The translations under genes were made by a program, and so were the position numbers. A stretch of 64,000 bases of DNA. Origin: DASWNP01 sp036399175 (GTDB taxonomy: Bacteria > Acidobacteriota > Blastocatellia > Pyrinomonadales > Pyrinomonadaceae). The DNA is taken from assembly GCA_036399175.1 (NCBI GenBank), contig DASWNP010000018.1, positions 18,309 through 82,308 on the forward strand, written 5' to 3'. Below the pieces are notes generated by a model. The model was not told the origin of the DNA, did not search any database, and worked only from the letters and a program-made list of their open reading frames with translations. This document shows, piece after piece, positions 1 through 8,509 of the stretch; position 1 is the first letter of the stretch, and each line of letters starts with the position of its first letter.

Positions 1-113
1 CGGTCAACCGGCCACTTCCCTCGTAGCAACAATGGATTTACAACGACACTTCTGGGCCGCTTTGCCTCACCGATGTGGCGCGCCACGAGTGCTTATCGAT
101 TGAGGGGTTAGAA

Positions 114-494
114 ATGTCACAAGCACACGCCGAAACAGACAAAGCCAATGGAGAGTGGGCTCACGCCGAGATGGAATTCCAGGATCGAAACATACATTGT
201 GTCGATTGCGGAGAGGATTTCATCTGGACAGCCGGAGAGCAGGTTTTCTTCCACGACAAAGGTTTGAAGAACGAGCCCAAGCGTTGTAAGCCCTGCAAGC
301 AAGCCAAGAACGAACGCCTCGCGGCCATCGCCGCCGCACAGGCCGCCGGAGTGCGCCAGCGCATCGAAGTCTCGGTCAACTGCGCGCAGTGCGGCCAGCA
401 GACCACCGTACCCTTTTATCCTTCGCAAGGACGCCCCGTCTTCTGCCGCTCCTGCTTCCTCGCAAGTCGCGGCGCTGACGCTCAAGGCACCTAG
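114..494 (+). CDS. Double zinc-ribbon protein
   Basis: A 126-residue cytosolic protein with two treble-clef-like zinc ribbons. The first (CVDCGEDF ... CKPCK) matches the probable zinc-ribbon family zf-trcl; the second has the pattern CAQCGQQT ... FCRSCF. All four cysteine pairs are present. An in-frame GTG lies at 75, but the ATG at 114 is preceded by GAGGGG at good spacing and begins where the family-like sequence starts, so I use 114. Such proteins are common in Acidobacteria and Chloroflexi and are thought to bind nucleic acid or protein; the exact role is unknown. It converges on the permease gene, with a strong hairpin between them. Confidence 0.8.
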   Translation: MSQAHAETDKANGEWAHAEMEFQDRNIHCVDCGEDFIWTAGEQVFFHDKGLKNEPKRCKPCKQAKNERLAAIAAAQAAGVRQRIEVSVNCAQCGQQTTVPFYPSQGRPVFCRSCFLASRGADAQGT

Positions 495-613
495 CTCGAA
501 ACAACCCACGTCGTCCCGACAGACGAATAGAATCTCTCTCCCCGCGTCGCGCACCCGTTCGAGACGGAATCCTGCCGCAGCGTCGAGCCTCCGTGTGCGA
601 ATGAAAAGAGAGC

Positions 614-704
614 GGCTGGATGTCGGTTGTCGGATGTCAGTTAAAAACAAAAGCATTTGTCTTTAACTGACATCCGACAACCGACATCCAGCCACTTTTT
701 TTTT
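614..704 (+). terminator. Long hairpin with T-run between convergent genes; short-repeat arms
   Basis: Two 32-nt arms (614-645 and 662-693) are near-perfect inverse complements. Each arm is built from imperfect repeats of a GGATGTCGG-like unit. Nine Ts follow on the + strand (696-704), so it can act as a terminator for the zinc-ribbon gene. It belongs to a family of similar hairpins in this window with unrelated sequences but the same design. Confidence 0.7.
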
Positions 705-2682
705 AGCCGCCGACGTGCACCATCGGACGACGCGCGGGGTCGTCTTCGGCCTGCCGTAAAACTTCGTGTGTGACGGGCGCGGTGTCGCCCTCGCCGAAGG
801 CGATGTACTTCAGGAGATAAGAGAGCGGGTTGCCTTCGCTCCATCCGAAGTAGATGTGCGGAATCTTGCCGGTCGTATCGCGCAGGTGAAGAAGGAAAGC
901 GGCGATGGCGTTAGGGACGGCCGGGCTTTCGGTGCGCAGCACACGATAGCCGTTGACATCGACGCCGCGCACCTTGAGCGCGCCGGAGAAATCCGAGGCG
1001 TCGCCCGGCTTGACCTCGAAGAAGACGACGGCATCGCGCGTCGGGATGTGGTTGTTCGAGCGTTTCTCACGTTCCTTCAACTCATACTCGCGCATGTCGC
1101 CCCGGTCGCGCCGGTTTGCGACGATGCGAATCTCGCTCGTCTTTGCCTCGTCGATGAACTTCTGCGCCATTCTGTCCAGCTCCACACGCTCGACGCGCAG
1201 CTCCGTCGTGCGGTAGACGCGCGAGATGAGCGAGCTGACGATAATCGCGCCGATGAAGAACGAAGCTATCTTGATGCCTTCAGGTCGCTCGTGAATGTTC
1301 TGGATGGTGGTGTAGGCGAAGACGAGCGAGATGGCGAGGAACATATACGCCCACTTGCTCCAACCGCGTTTTCGCCACTCCGAGAGCGTGACGGCCACCG
1401 CCGCCGAACTCATCAGGACGAGCACCCCGGTCGCGTATGCTCCGCCCTGCGCGTCCACATCAGCCTCGAAAATCACGGTCACGGCGAAGGCGACGGCGAT
1501 GAAGACCAAGACGAGCGGGCGGGTCGCCCTCGCCCAGTTGGGAGCCATGCCGTAGCGCGGCAGGTAGCGCGGCACGATGTTCAGGAGTCCGGCCATGGCC
1601 GAGGCTCCGGCGAACCAGAGAATCAGAATCGTGCTCAGGTCGTAAATGGTGCCGAAAGTGTCGCCGAAAAAATGGTGTGCGAGATAGGCGAGGGCTCGCC
1701 CATTGGCTTCTCCGGGCGGCTGGTCGCCCTGAGCCGGGAGAAATGCCTCGTGTGGGATGAGGGTAATCGTCACAATGCTGCTCGTTATCAGGAAGACGCT
1801 CATAATGAGTGCGGCCGAGCGAAGGAGCTTGCGCGTATTGCGGATGCGTCCTTCGGGGCGTTTGGCCGTGTCGCCGTGCTCGCCTTTGACGAGCGGCATC
1901 ACGGCGACGCCCGTCTCGAAGCCCGACAGGCCGAGCGCGAGCTTCGGAAAGAGATAGAGTGCGACGCCGACCATCAAGAGCGGACTGCCATTGACTCTGG
2001 GGTCGGCGAAAAGCGCCTCCTTCCAACGCGGCATCACTTCCGCATGTGTCAAGACCTCATAGACGCCGTAGCCGACGACGACGAAGTTGAGCAGCAGATA
2101 ACTGACGACGAGCAGAACGGCGATGCCGATGGCCTCTTTGAAGCCTTTGAGAAAGATGCCGCCCAGGAATGCGATGAGCAGCAGCGTGATGGCGACCTTG
2201 TGGTCGTGCCCGAAGGCTCTCTCAAGAAAAGGATTTTCGATGATGTGGGCGGTGGCGTCTGCGGCTGACAAAGTGATGGTGATGACGAAATCGGTGGCGA
2301 CGAATCCCAGTAGCACCAGGACGAACAGCTTGCCCTTCCAGCGCGACAGAAGATTTTCGAGCATCGAGATGGAACCTTCGCCGTGCGGGCTTTCGGCGGC
2401 GACGCGTCCGTAGATGGGAAGCGCGCCGAAGAGTGTGAGCAGAACTAGAATCAGCGTAGCGATGGGAGAGAGAGCGCCGGCCGCCAGAGCAGCGATGCCC
2501 GGCTGATAACCAAGCGTCGAGAAGTAATCGACGCCGGTCAAACACATCACCTTCCACCAGGGATGCTCCTGATGCTGACCCTCTCTTTCGTGAGGGCCTT
2601 CCATCTCCTTTATCTGTCCTTTGAGCAGCCAATCCTTAAAACGAACGCTCTGACTCTTCGGCAATACTCCTGTCGCTGACAT
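703..2682 (-). CDS. APC-superfamily permease, KimA-like (candidate potassium transporter), copy A
   Basis: A 659-residue inner-membrane transporter. A short cytosolic N-terminus (about 1-50) leads into about 12 hydrophobic segments up to residue ~490, followed by a soluble C-terminal domain of ~170 residues. This layout fits APC-superfamily amino-acid/potassium permeases such as KimA. The leader carries a c-di-AMP riboswitch and terminator; such riboswitches in other bacteria control potassium and osmolyte transport, so potassium uptake is a better guess than amino-acid uptake (inference). It is followed upstream by a paralogue on the same strand (3031-5001), and patches of the two genes are almost identical at the DNA level. 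The gene name KimA is not certain, because overall sequence similarity to the Bacillus protein cannot be measured here. Confidence 0.85.
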   Translation of the reverse strand: MSATGVLPKSQSVRFKDWLLKGQIKEMEGPHEREGQHQEHPWWKVMCLTGVDYFSTLGYQPGIAALAAGALSPIATLILVLLTLFGALPIYGRVAAESPHGEGSISMLENLLSRWKGKLFVLVLLGFVATDFVITITLSAADATAHIIENPFLERAFGHDHKVAITLLLIAFLGGIFLKGFKEAIGIAVLLVVSYLLLNFVVVGYGVYEVLTHAEVMPRWKEALFADPRVNGSPLLMVGVALYLFPKLALGLSGFETGVAVMPLVKGEHGDTAKRPEGRIRNTRKLLRSAALIMSVFLITSSIVTITLIPHEAFLPAQGDQPPGEANGRALAYLAHHFFGDTFGTIYDLSTILILWFAGASAMAGLLNIVPRYLPRYGMAPNWARATRPLVLVFIAVAFAVTVIFEADVDAQGGAYATGVLVLMSSAAVAVTLSEWRKRGWSKWAYMFLAISLVFAYTTIQNIHERPEGIKIASFFIGAIIVSSLISRVYRTTELRVERVELDRMAQKFIDEAKTSEIRIVANRRDRGDMREYELKEREKRSNNHIPTRDAVVFFEVKPGDASDFSGALKVRGVDVNGYRVLRTESPAVPNAIAAFLLHLRDTTGKIPHIYFGWSEGNPLSYLLKYIAFGEGDTAPVTHEVLRQAEDDPARRPMVHVGG

Positions 2683-2726
2683 TTTTTTTCTTCTCCAGCT
2701 TCCGCCGTCCGACTGCCTGACAGACG

Positions 2727-2763
2727 AAAAGAGGCGCGGGACATGATGCCCCGCGCCTCTTTG
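2727..2763 (-). terminator. Intrinsic terminator, expression platform of the c-di-AMP riboswitch
   Basis: On the minus strand a stem of AAAGAGGCGCGGG pairs with CCCGCGCCTCTTT across a 9-nt loop and is followed by a short U-rich tail. It lies between the riboswitch aptamer and the permease start at 2682, the right place for a transcription-termination OFF switch. Confidence 0.75.
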
Positions 2764-2797
2764 CAGAACTGTTCGCGGCAGTGCGGCTGTCCTTCCA

Positions 2798-2972
2798 TCA
2801 AGCCTACGGGGTTAGCTGACGGGCTCGAACCTGGAAGTGTTCTACGTGAGCTTTCGCCTGTTGCTACAGCCTTGTGCTCACGATGCGCCCCGTGCTCCGT
2901 TAAGCGGAGCATGTGGTTCCCCCGCGCCGCTCGCCGAATTCAATTCAGGCGGGCGACCTCGGCAGACAAGTT
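2798..2972 (-). promoter_or_regulatory. ydaO/yuaA c-di-AMP riboswitch
   Basis: Reading the minus strand, the leader shows the hallmark ydaO blocks in order: GCGGGGGAACCA, a variable stem-loop (GCTCCGcttaaCGGAGC), GGGGCGCATCGT, and the nearly invariant 3' block CCCGTCAGCTAACCCCGTAGGC (written here in two overlapping halves: CCCGTCAGCTAACC and CTAACCCCGTAGGC). Known ydaO aptamers sense cyclic di-AMP and turn off cell-wall, potassium and osmolyte genes. Here it precedes permease copy A and is followed by a terminator. The 5' boundary is approximate. No such motif lies upstream of copy B. Confidence 0.85.
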
Positions 2973-3030
2973 TTCAACGCGCAAATCTTACGCCCTCGAT
3001 TCCCCTGAAAGCAACTTCAATTCTTCCCCG

Positions 3031-5001
3031 TCAGCCGCCGACGTGGACGCCCGGCCGTTTGTCGGGGTCGTCCTCGACCTGTCGCAGAATCTCGCGCGTC
3101 ACGGGCGCGGTATCGCCCTCGCCGAAGAAGATGTACCTGAAGAGATAAGAGAGCGGGTTGCCCTCGCTCCATCCGAAGTAGATGTGCGGAATCTCGCCGG
3201 TCGTATCGCGTAGATACAGGAGAAAAGCGGCGATGGCGTTGGGCACGGCGGGGCTTTCGGTGCGCAGCACTCGATAGCCGTTGACATCGACGCCGCGCAC
3301 CTTGAGCGCGCCGGAGAAATCCGAGGCGTCGCTCGGCTTGACCTCGAAGAAGACGACGGGGTCGCGCGTCGGGATGTGATTGTCGGTTCGCTTCTCGCGC
3401 TCCTTGAACTCATATTCGCGCATGTCGCCCCGGTCGCAGCGATTGGCGACGATGCGTATATGGCCGCTCTGCCGCGCCTCTTCGATGAACTCCCGCGCCA
3501 GCTCATCGAGTTCTATCTTATCGACGCGCAGCTCCGTCGTGCGGTAGACGCGCGAGATGAGCGAGCTGACGATAATCGCGCCGATGAAGAACGAAGCTAT
3601 CTTGATGCCGCTCGGCTGCGCGTAGACGTTAATGAAGGTGGTGTAGGCGAAGATGAGCGAGATGATGAGGAACGCCCATTTTATCCAGCCGGGCTTGTTC
3701 CACTCCGAGAGCGTGACGGCCACCGCCGCCGAGCCCATCAGGACGAGCACCCCGGTCGCGTATGCTCCGGCCTGTGCCTCCACTTCGGCCTTGAAGAGAA
3801 TCGTGACGATGAAGGCGATGAGAGTGAAGACTAAGACGAGCGGTCGGGTCGCTTTCGCCCAGTTGGGAGCCATGCCGTAGCGCGGCAGGTAGCGCGGCAC
3901 GATGTTCAGGAGTCCGGCCATGGCCGACGCTCCGGCAAACCAGAGAATCAGAATCGTGCTCAGGTCGTAGATGGTGCCGAAGATGTCGCCGAAGTAGAGG
4001 TGCGCGAGATAAGCCAGAGCGCGCCCGCTCGCCTGGCCTGCCGGTCGCTCCTCGGTCTCGGGCAGAAATTCTTCGTGCGGGATGAGCGTGGTCGTCACGA
4101 TGCTGCTCAGGATGAGCAGGACACTCATAATCAGAGCGGCGCTCGTCAGCAGTTTCCCTGTGTTACTGATGCGCCCCGCGGGCTTCTCGGGATTATCGCC
4201 GGGCTCGCCTTTGACGAGCGGCATCACGACCACTCCGGTCTCGAAGCCTGACAGGCCGAGCGCGAGCTTCGGGAAGAGAAAGAGCGCGTAGCCGAGCATC
4301 AGAAACGGATTTCCGTAGCCGGCAAACAGAGCGTTCTTCCAGTTGGACAACACCTGCGGGTTCAGAAAAATCTGGTAGAAACTGACGCCTATGACAACTA
4401 GATTCAGAGAGATGTAAACAATCACGATGAGGACGGCGATGCCGATGGCCTCTTTGAAGCCTTTGAGGAAGACCGCGCCGAGCGCCGCGATGAGAACGAG
4501 CGTGACGCTGATGCGGTTGTGCTCGAAGAAACGCGGTATGTAAGGATTCTCGACGATGTGGGCGGTGGCGTCTGCGGCTGACAAAGTGATGGTGATGATG
4601 AAGCCGGTGGCGGCGAATCCGAGCAGCGCCAAAACGAACAGCTTGCCCTTCCATCTTGAGAGCAGGTCTTCGAGCATCGAGATAGAGCCGTCGCCGTGCG
4701 GGCTCTTGGCGGCGACGCGCTTATACATCGGAAGCGCGCCGAAGAGTGTGAGCAAAACGAGCACCAGCGTAGCGATGGGAGAGAGAGCGCCAGCCGCCAG
4801 AGCCGCGATGCCCGGCTGATAACCCAGCGTCGAGAAGTAATCGACGCCGGTCAAACACATCACCTTCCACCAGGGATGCTCCTGATGCTGACCCTCTCTT
4901 TCGTGAGGGCCTTCCATCTCCTTTATCTGTCCTTTGAGCAGCCAACGCTTCAGGCGGCTGACCTGCCGTTTCTGCGGGACGACTGTTCCGGCCATTGCCA
5001 A
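3031..5001 (-). CDS. APC-superfamily permease, KimA-like, copy B
   Basis: A 656-residue paralogue of the gene at 703-2682, with the same N-terminal tail (KGQIKEMEGPHEREGQ), about 12 membrane segments and the same soluble C-terminal domain. The two differ mostly in loops and in the middle helices, while long blocks near the start and C-terminus are almost identical in DNA, which suggests gene conversion or recent duplication. There is no ydaO riboswitch in the ~300 nt upstream, so the two copies are probably regulated differently; one may be constitutive and the other shut off by c-di-AMP. Substrate is inferred to be the same as for copy A. The ATG at 5001 begins MAMAGTVV; no strong ribosome binding site is evident. 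Confidence 0.85.
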   Translation of the reverse strand: MAMAGTVVPQKRQVSRLKRWLLKGQIKEMEGPHEREGQHQEHPWWKVMCLTGVDYFSTLGYQPGIAALAAGALSPIATLVLVLLTLFGALPMYKRVAAKSPHGDGSISMLEDLLSRWKGKLFVLALLGFAATGFIITITLSAADATAHIVENPYIPRFFEHNRISVTLVLIAALGAVFLKGFKEAIGIAVLIVIVYISLNLVVIGVSFYQIFLNPQVLSNWKNALFAGYGNPFLMLGYALFLFPKLALGLSGFETGVVVMPLVKGEPGDNPEKPAGRISNTGKLLTSAALIMSVLLILSSIVTTTLIPHEEFLPETEERPAGQASGRALAYLAHLYFGDIFGTIYDLSTILILWFAGASAMAGLLNIVPRYLPRYGMAPNWAKATRPLVLVFTLIAFIVTILFKAEVEAQAGAYATGVLVLMGSAAVAVTLSEWNKPGWIKWAFLIISLIFAYTTFINVYAQPSGIKIASFFIGAIIVSSLISRVYRTTELRVDKIELDELAREFIEEARQSGHIRIVANRCDRGDMREYEFKEREKRTDNHIPTRDPVVFFEVKPSDASDFSGALKVRGVDVNGYRVLRTESPAVPNAIAAFLLYLRDTTGEIPHIYFGWSEGNPLSYLFRYIFFGEGDTAPVTREILRQVEDDPDKRPGVHVGG

Positions 5002-5297
5002 CTCCCTTACACGAACTCTCCACGAGCCCGGATTCGTCGAAGCTTAGATAATCACGTTCGAGAGTCTTGCCCGGTCAGTATAAATCAATTTCCGCGTCCG
5101 TTGCGCGTTAATTCCAGATGGCGCTCTTCGCTCTTCATATGCTAAAGTGTGGAATGTTAACGCCTTTGATAGTGTCTTGCAGGATGCAGGACAGGATTTT
5201 GAGCAAGCTGTAAGAGCCCTTCCACCCCGATAACAAAACATTTCAAGTGAAATGAGCCGAAGGCGCGCACCGCCGCCGTCGAGTGTAATTTACACGG

Positions 5298-8200
5298 ATG
5301 ATACCTCGCATTAAAGGTAGCAGCAGCGACGCGTCTCGCGAACGAAGCGTAAACGAGATGACTCTCTCCGACCTGCCAGGCGCGCGTGGCCGCACGCGCT
5401 TTCACGCAGGCAACTCGCGTGAGGCGCTGGCCGCCCGCATCGAAGAGACCCGGCAACTGCTCGACGAAGGAAGGTCGAGCGCCGCCGAATCGCGCCTCAG
5501 AGAAATCATCAGCGCCGCCGCGCGTCACGACGCGTCGCTGCTGGCTCAGGCGCGTTGCCAGCTTTCAGCCTCCCTTGAGATGCAGGGGCGCTACCGCGAG
5601 TCGCTCGAAGCCGTCGAGATGTACGAGACGACGGAGGCGCGCTCTCGTCTCGACGCCGAGACGGCTGCCGGTCTCCGCGTCCAGATTAGCCTCGCCTACA
5701 ACTACACGGGCGACCACCCGAAAGCCATCGCGCTCCTCAACGCCGCCCTTCAGCGCGAGACTTCCGCCGACACCACCTCCGATGCGCGCCTCGGCGCTAT
5801 CTACGCCGCGCTCGCGCGCGTCTATCGAAGCATCACCGAGTACAGCATCTCGCGCGACTACGCGCACAAAGGTCTGGAGCATTATCGCCGCACGGGCGAG
5901 TGGCGGGGCTTGGCCGACATGTATTTCGGCATCGCTATGGCCGAGACGCAGGAGGGCAACTATGAGCCCGCGCTCGAAAACTTCAATCAGGCGCTCAACC
6001 TCATCGGCAATCATACAGCCCCATACCTGCTCGGCAAGATTTACACCAACATGGCCGCAGCCTTCTGGCTCCTGAAGCGCCCGCATGACGGCATCCGTTG
6101 TCTGGAGAAGGCCGTCAGCTACAGCGAAGCGACCGAGCACAAGGTCAACGCCGCCTGCTGCTACAACAATCTGGGCATCAATCTCATCCTCGTCGGCAAG
6201 TGGGACAGAGCGCAGGAGGCGCTGATGCGCGCCATGTCGCTCGCCATCGAGGTCGATGAGCATGGGCCTCAGGTGCCGACCATCCTCGAATCGCTCGGCG
6301 AGCTGCGCATGCTGCGCGGCAACCTGGAAGAGGCGCGCGAGCTTCTGGAGCGCGCCGTCCGCCTGGCGACGCAGAACGGAAACAAGTGGTACGCCGGGCA
6401 GGCCATGCGCACGCTCGGTCGTTGTCATCTGGCGATGGGCGACACGGCGAGCGCGCTTGTGAGTGGCGAAGGCTCGCGTGCGCTCGCCGAGCGCATCGGC
6501 GACCGTCAGGCCATCTGCGAGTCGCTGCTGCTTCTGGCCGAGGCTTATTTGAAGGAAGGCAACGAGCGTGAGTGCGCCGCGCTCTTGCAGAAGCTACACG
6601 ACGACAGCGCCGATTCGACCACCGAGCTTTCGGTCGCAGGCGAAGTGCAGCGCCTGAGCGGCATGCTCGCCCTCGGAAACGAAGACGCCACGCTCGCCGT
6701 CAATCACTTCGGGCGCAGCATCTCCATCTTTGAGATGCTCGGCGACAAGTATCGCACGGCGCGCGCACACTACTGGCTCGGACGCGCCTACGCGACGACT
6801 GCCCCCGAGCGCGCCTCAGAGCATCTCTCGCTCGCCCTTAACACCTTCCGCGAGCTGGGCGCGCCCATCGACCGCGCGCTCGCCGAAGAGGCTCTTAAAG
6901 CCTGCGTTAGCGCCGCTCCCGAACGACAGCCCGAGCCCTCTGCCGTCGCTCAACTGCTCACACTGCGACTGGCCGAGGCCGTCGCCTCGCGCGAGCTTCT
7001 GCTGAGAGAACTGGCCGCCGTCATTCAACAGGAGACGAAAGCGCGCCGCGTCATGATTGTCGAAGACGACGAGGAGGAACGCCCGCACATCGTTATCGCT
7101 CACGGCTTCAACCACGCCGACAGCCTCCGACTCGCCGATGCGCTCGGTCAAATCAAGAGCGAAGAGGAGCGCGAGCGCTTCGCCGACGACTACGAAGCCG
7201 CCGTCATCCAGCTCAAGTCGGCCAACGCACAACCCGCCACTCTCTTCATCGCGCCGCGCGAGGAGGCGCGACTCACGGGCGGCGCGTCCGTCGAGCCGCT
7301 GCTGCGCGTCGTCGAGCTTGGAATGGACGTGTGCGCGCTGCGCGAGCGCAATCGTACGGGGCGCGTCGCTCAGAGCCAGGACACCCTCGCGGGCGCGAGC
7401 ATGATGCCCGGCTTCATCCATTCGAGCCCGGCCATGACCCGCCTCGTCGATGAAGTGCACAAGATTCGCTCTTCGGACGTGACCGTGCTCGTCACCGGCG
7501 AATCGGGAACGGGGAAAGAACTCGTCGCACGCGCCATCCACGCCATCTCTTCGCGGCGCGATAAAATCTTCGTCCCCTTCAACTGCACCGCCGTTCCCAA
7601 AGAGCTTGCCGAAGGTTATCTCTTCGGCTATCGTCGCGGCGCGTTCACGGGCGCGGTCTCGGATTCTCCGGGCGTCATCCGCACCGCCGCCGGAGGCACG
7701 CTCTTTCTAGACGAAATCGGCGACCTCCCGCTCGACGTGCAACCGAAGCTTCTGCGCTTTTTGCAGGAGGGAGAGATTCAACCGCTCGGCGAGCAGCGTC
7801 CGCAGAAGGTTGACGTGCGCATCATCGCGGCCACAAACTCCGACCTCGAAAAGATGGTCGAAGAAGGACGCTTCCGCGAAGACCTCTACTATCGCTTGAA
7901 CGTCATACGTCTCTGCGTGCCACCTTTGCGCGAGCGCCGCTCCGAGATTCCCACCATCGTCAACTATTACATCAATCATTATTCCGCGAAGTTCAATCGG
8001 CGCGACATACAGATTACGCCGCAGACCGTTGACCTCCTGATGGTCAGCGACTGGCCGGGCAACGTCCGACAGCTCTGCAACGAAATCCAGCGCATCGTCG
8101 CACGCGCCGAAGACCACGCGCTCATCACGCCCGAACATCTCTCGCCCGATTTCCGTCGGGGCGTTCCCGCCGCCGACACCTCCAACTCTTCCATCGCCGC

Positions 8201-8405
8201 CTTCAGCAATGCCGACGCCGCCGACGAAGCCTCCACACAGGGGCTTACACTCGCCGAAGCGATGGCCGCCCTCGAACAGCGCATGATTACAGAGGCGCTG
8301 CGCCGTCATAACAACAACATCTCTCGCGCCGCGCGCGAGCTTGGTCTCACCCGTCGCGGTCTCTATCTCAAGCTCGAACGCTACGCCCTGAAAGCCAGCG
8401 CGTAA
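5298..8405 (+). CDS. TPR-containing sigma-54-dependent activator (NtrC family)
   Basis: A 1035-residue regulator. Residues ~40-560 form many TPR-like helical pairs (e.g. AYNYTGDHPKAIALLNAAL). A GAF-like stretch follows (~570-690), then a complete AAA+ domain: Walker A GESGTGKE (~733), GAFTGA loop (~781) that contacts sigma-54, Walker B LFLDEIGDL, arginine-finger region FREDLYYRLNV. The C-terminus is a Fis-type helix-turn-helix (NISRAARELGLTRRGLYLKL). It should therefore activate sigma-54 promoters. TPRs replace the usual receiver, so the input is probably a protein partner. It is followed after 104 nt by the TssB-TssC fusion, an obvious candidate target. A second ATG at 5358 could be the true start. 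I saw no clear -24/-12 promoter in front of either gene. Confidence 0.85.
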   Translation: MIPRIKGSSSDASRERSVNEMTLSDLPGARGRTRFHAGNSREALAARIEETRQLLDEGRSSAAESRLREIISAAARHDASLLAQARCQLSASLEMQGRYRESLEAVEMYETTEARSRLDAETAAGLRVQISLAYNYTGDHPKAIALLNAALQRETSADTTSDARLGAIYAALARVYRSITEYSISRDYAHKGLEHYRRTGEWRGLADMYFGIAMAETQEGNYEPALENFNQALNLIGNHTAPYLLGKIYTNMAAAFWLLKRPHDGIRCLEKAVSYSEATEHKVNAACCYNNLGINLILVGKWDRAQEALMRAMSLAIEVDEHGPQVPTILESLGELRMLRGNLEEARELLERAVRLATQNGNKWYAGQAMRTLGRCHLAMGDTASALVSGEGSRALAERIGDRQAICESLLLLAEAYLKEGNERECAALLQKLHDDSADSTTELSVAGEVQRLSGMLALGNEDATLAVNHFGRSISIFEMLGDKYRTARAHYWLGRAYATTAPERASEHLSLALNTFRELGAPIDRALAEEALKACVSAAPERQPEPSAVAQLLTLRLAEAVASRELLLRELAAVIQQETKARRVMIVEDDEEERPHIVIAHGFNHADSLRLADALGQIKSEEERERFADDYEAAVIQLKSANAQPATLFIAPREEARLTGGASVEPLLRVVELGMDVCALRERNRTGRVAQSQDTLAGASMMPGFIHSSPAMTRLVDEVHKIRSSDVTVLVTGESGTGKELVARAIHAISSRRDKIFVPFNCTAVPKELAEGYLFGYRRGAFTGAVSDSPGVIRTAAGGTLFLDEIGDLPLDVQPKLLRFLQEGEIQPLGEQRPQKVDVRIIAATNSDLEKMVEEGRFREDLYYRLNVIRLCVPPLRERRSEIPTIVNYYINHYSAKFNRRDIQITPQTVDLLMVSDWPGNVRQLCNEIQRIVARAEDHALITPEHLSPDFRRGVPAADTSNSSIAAFSNADAADEASTQGLTLAEAMAALEQRMITEALRRHNNNISRAARELGLTRRGLYLKLERYALKASA

Positions 8406-8420
8406 AAAAGCAGCGCCTCG

Positions 8421-8465
8421 AACAGCGACGAGTGACGAGTGACAAGAACCGAATCTTGTCATAGT
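8421..8465. repeat. Short direct-repeat patch (GTGACGAGTGACAAG type) with partial hairpin
   Basis: Downstream of the activator gene, ACGAGTGACGAGTGACAAGA is followed 6 nt later by TCTTGTCA, giving a short hairpin with direct-repeat arms. The same words (GTGACAAGTGACGAG) recur at 29,989-30,014, so this is one of the window's dispersed short-repeat elements. Confidence 0.5.
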
Positions 8466-8509
8466 CTTTGTCTCGCTTTTTCTGCGCCAGCAAAGAGAGG
8501 TCACAAGAG

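Noticed and set aside
766..2268. 500-codon open frame on the + strand antisense to permease copy A
   Set aside because: Its composition (Asp/Glu/Arg-rich, no hydrophobic core) is that of an antisense shadow in GC-rich DNA; the opposite strand encodes a well-conserved 12-helix permease with a riboswitch.
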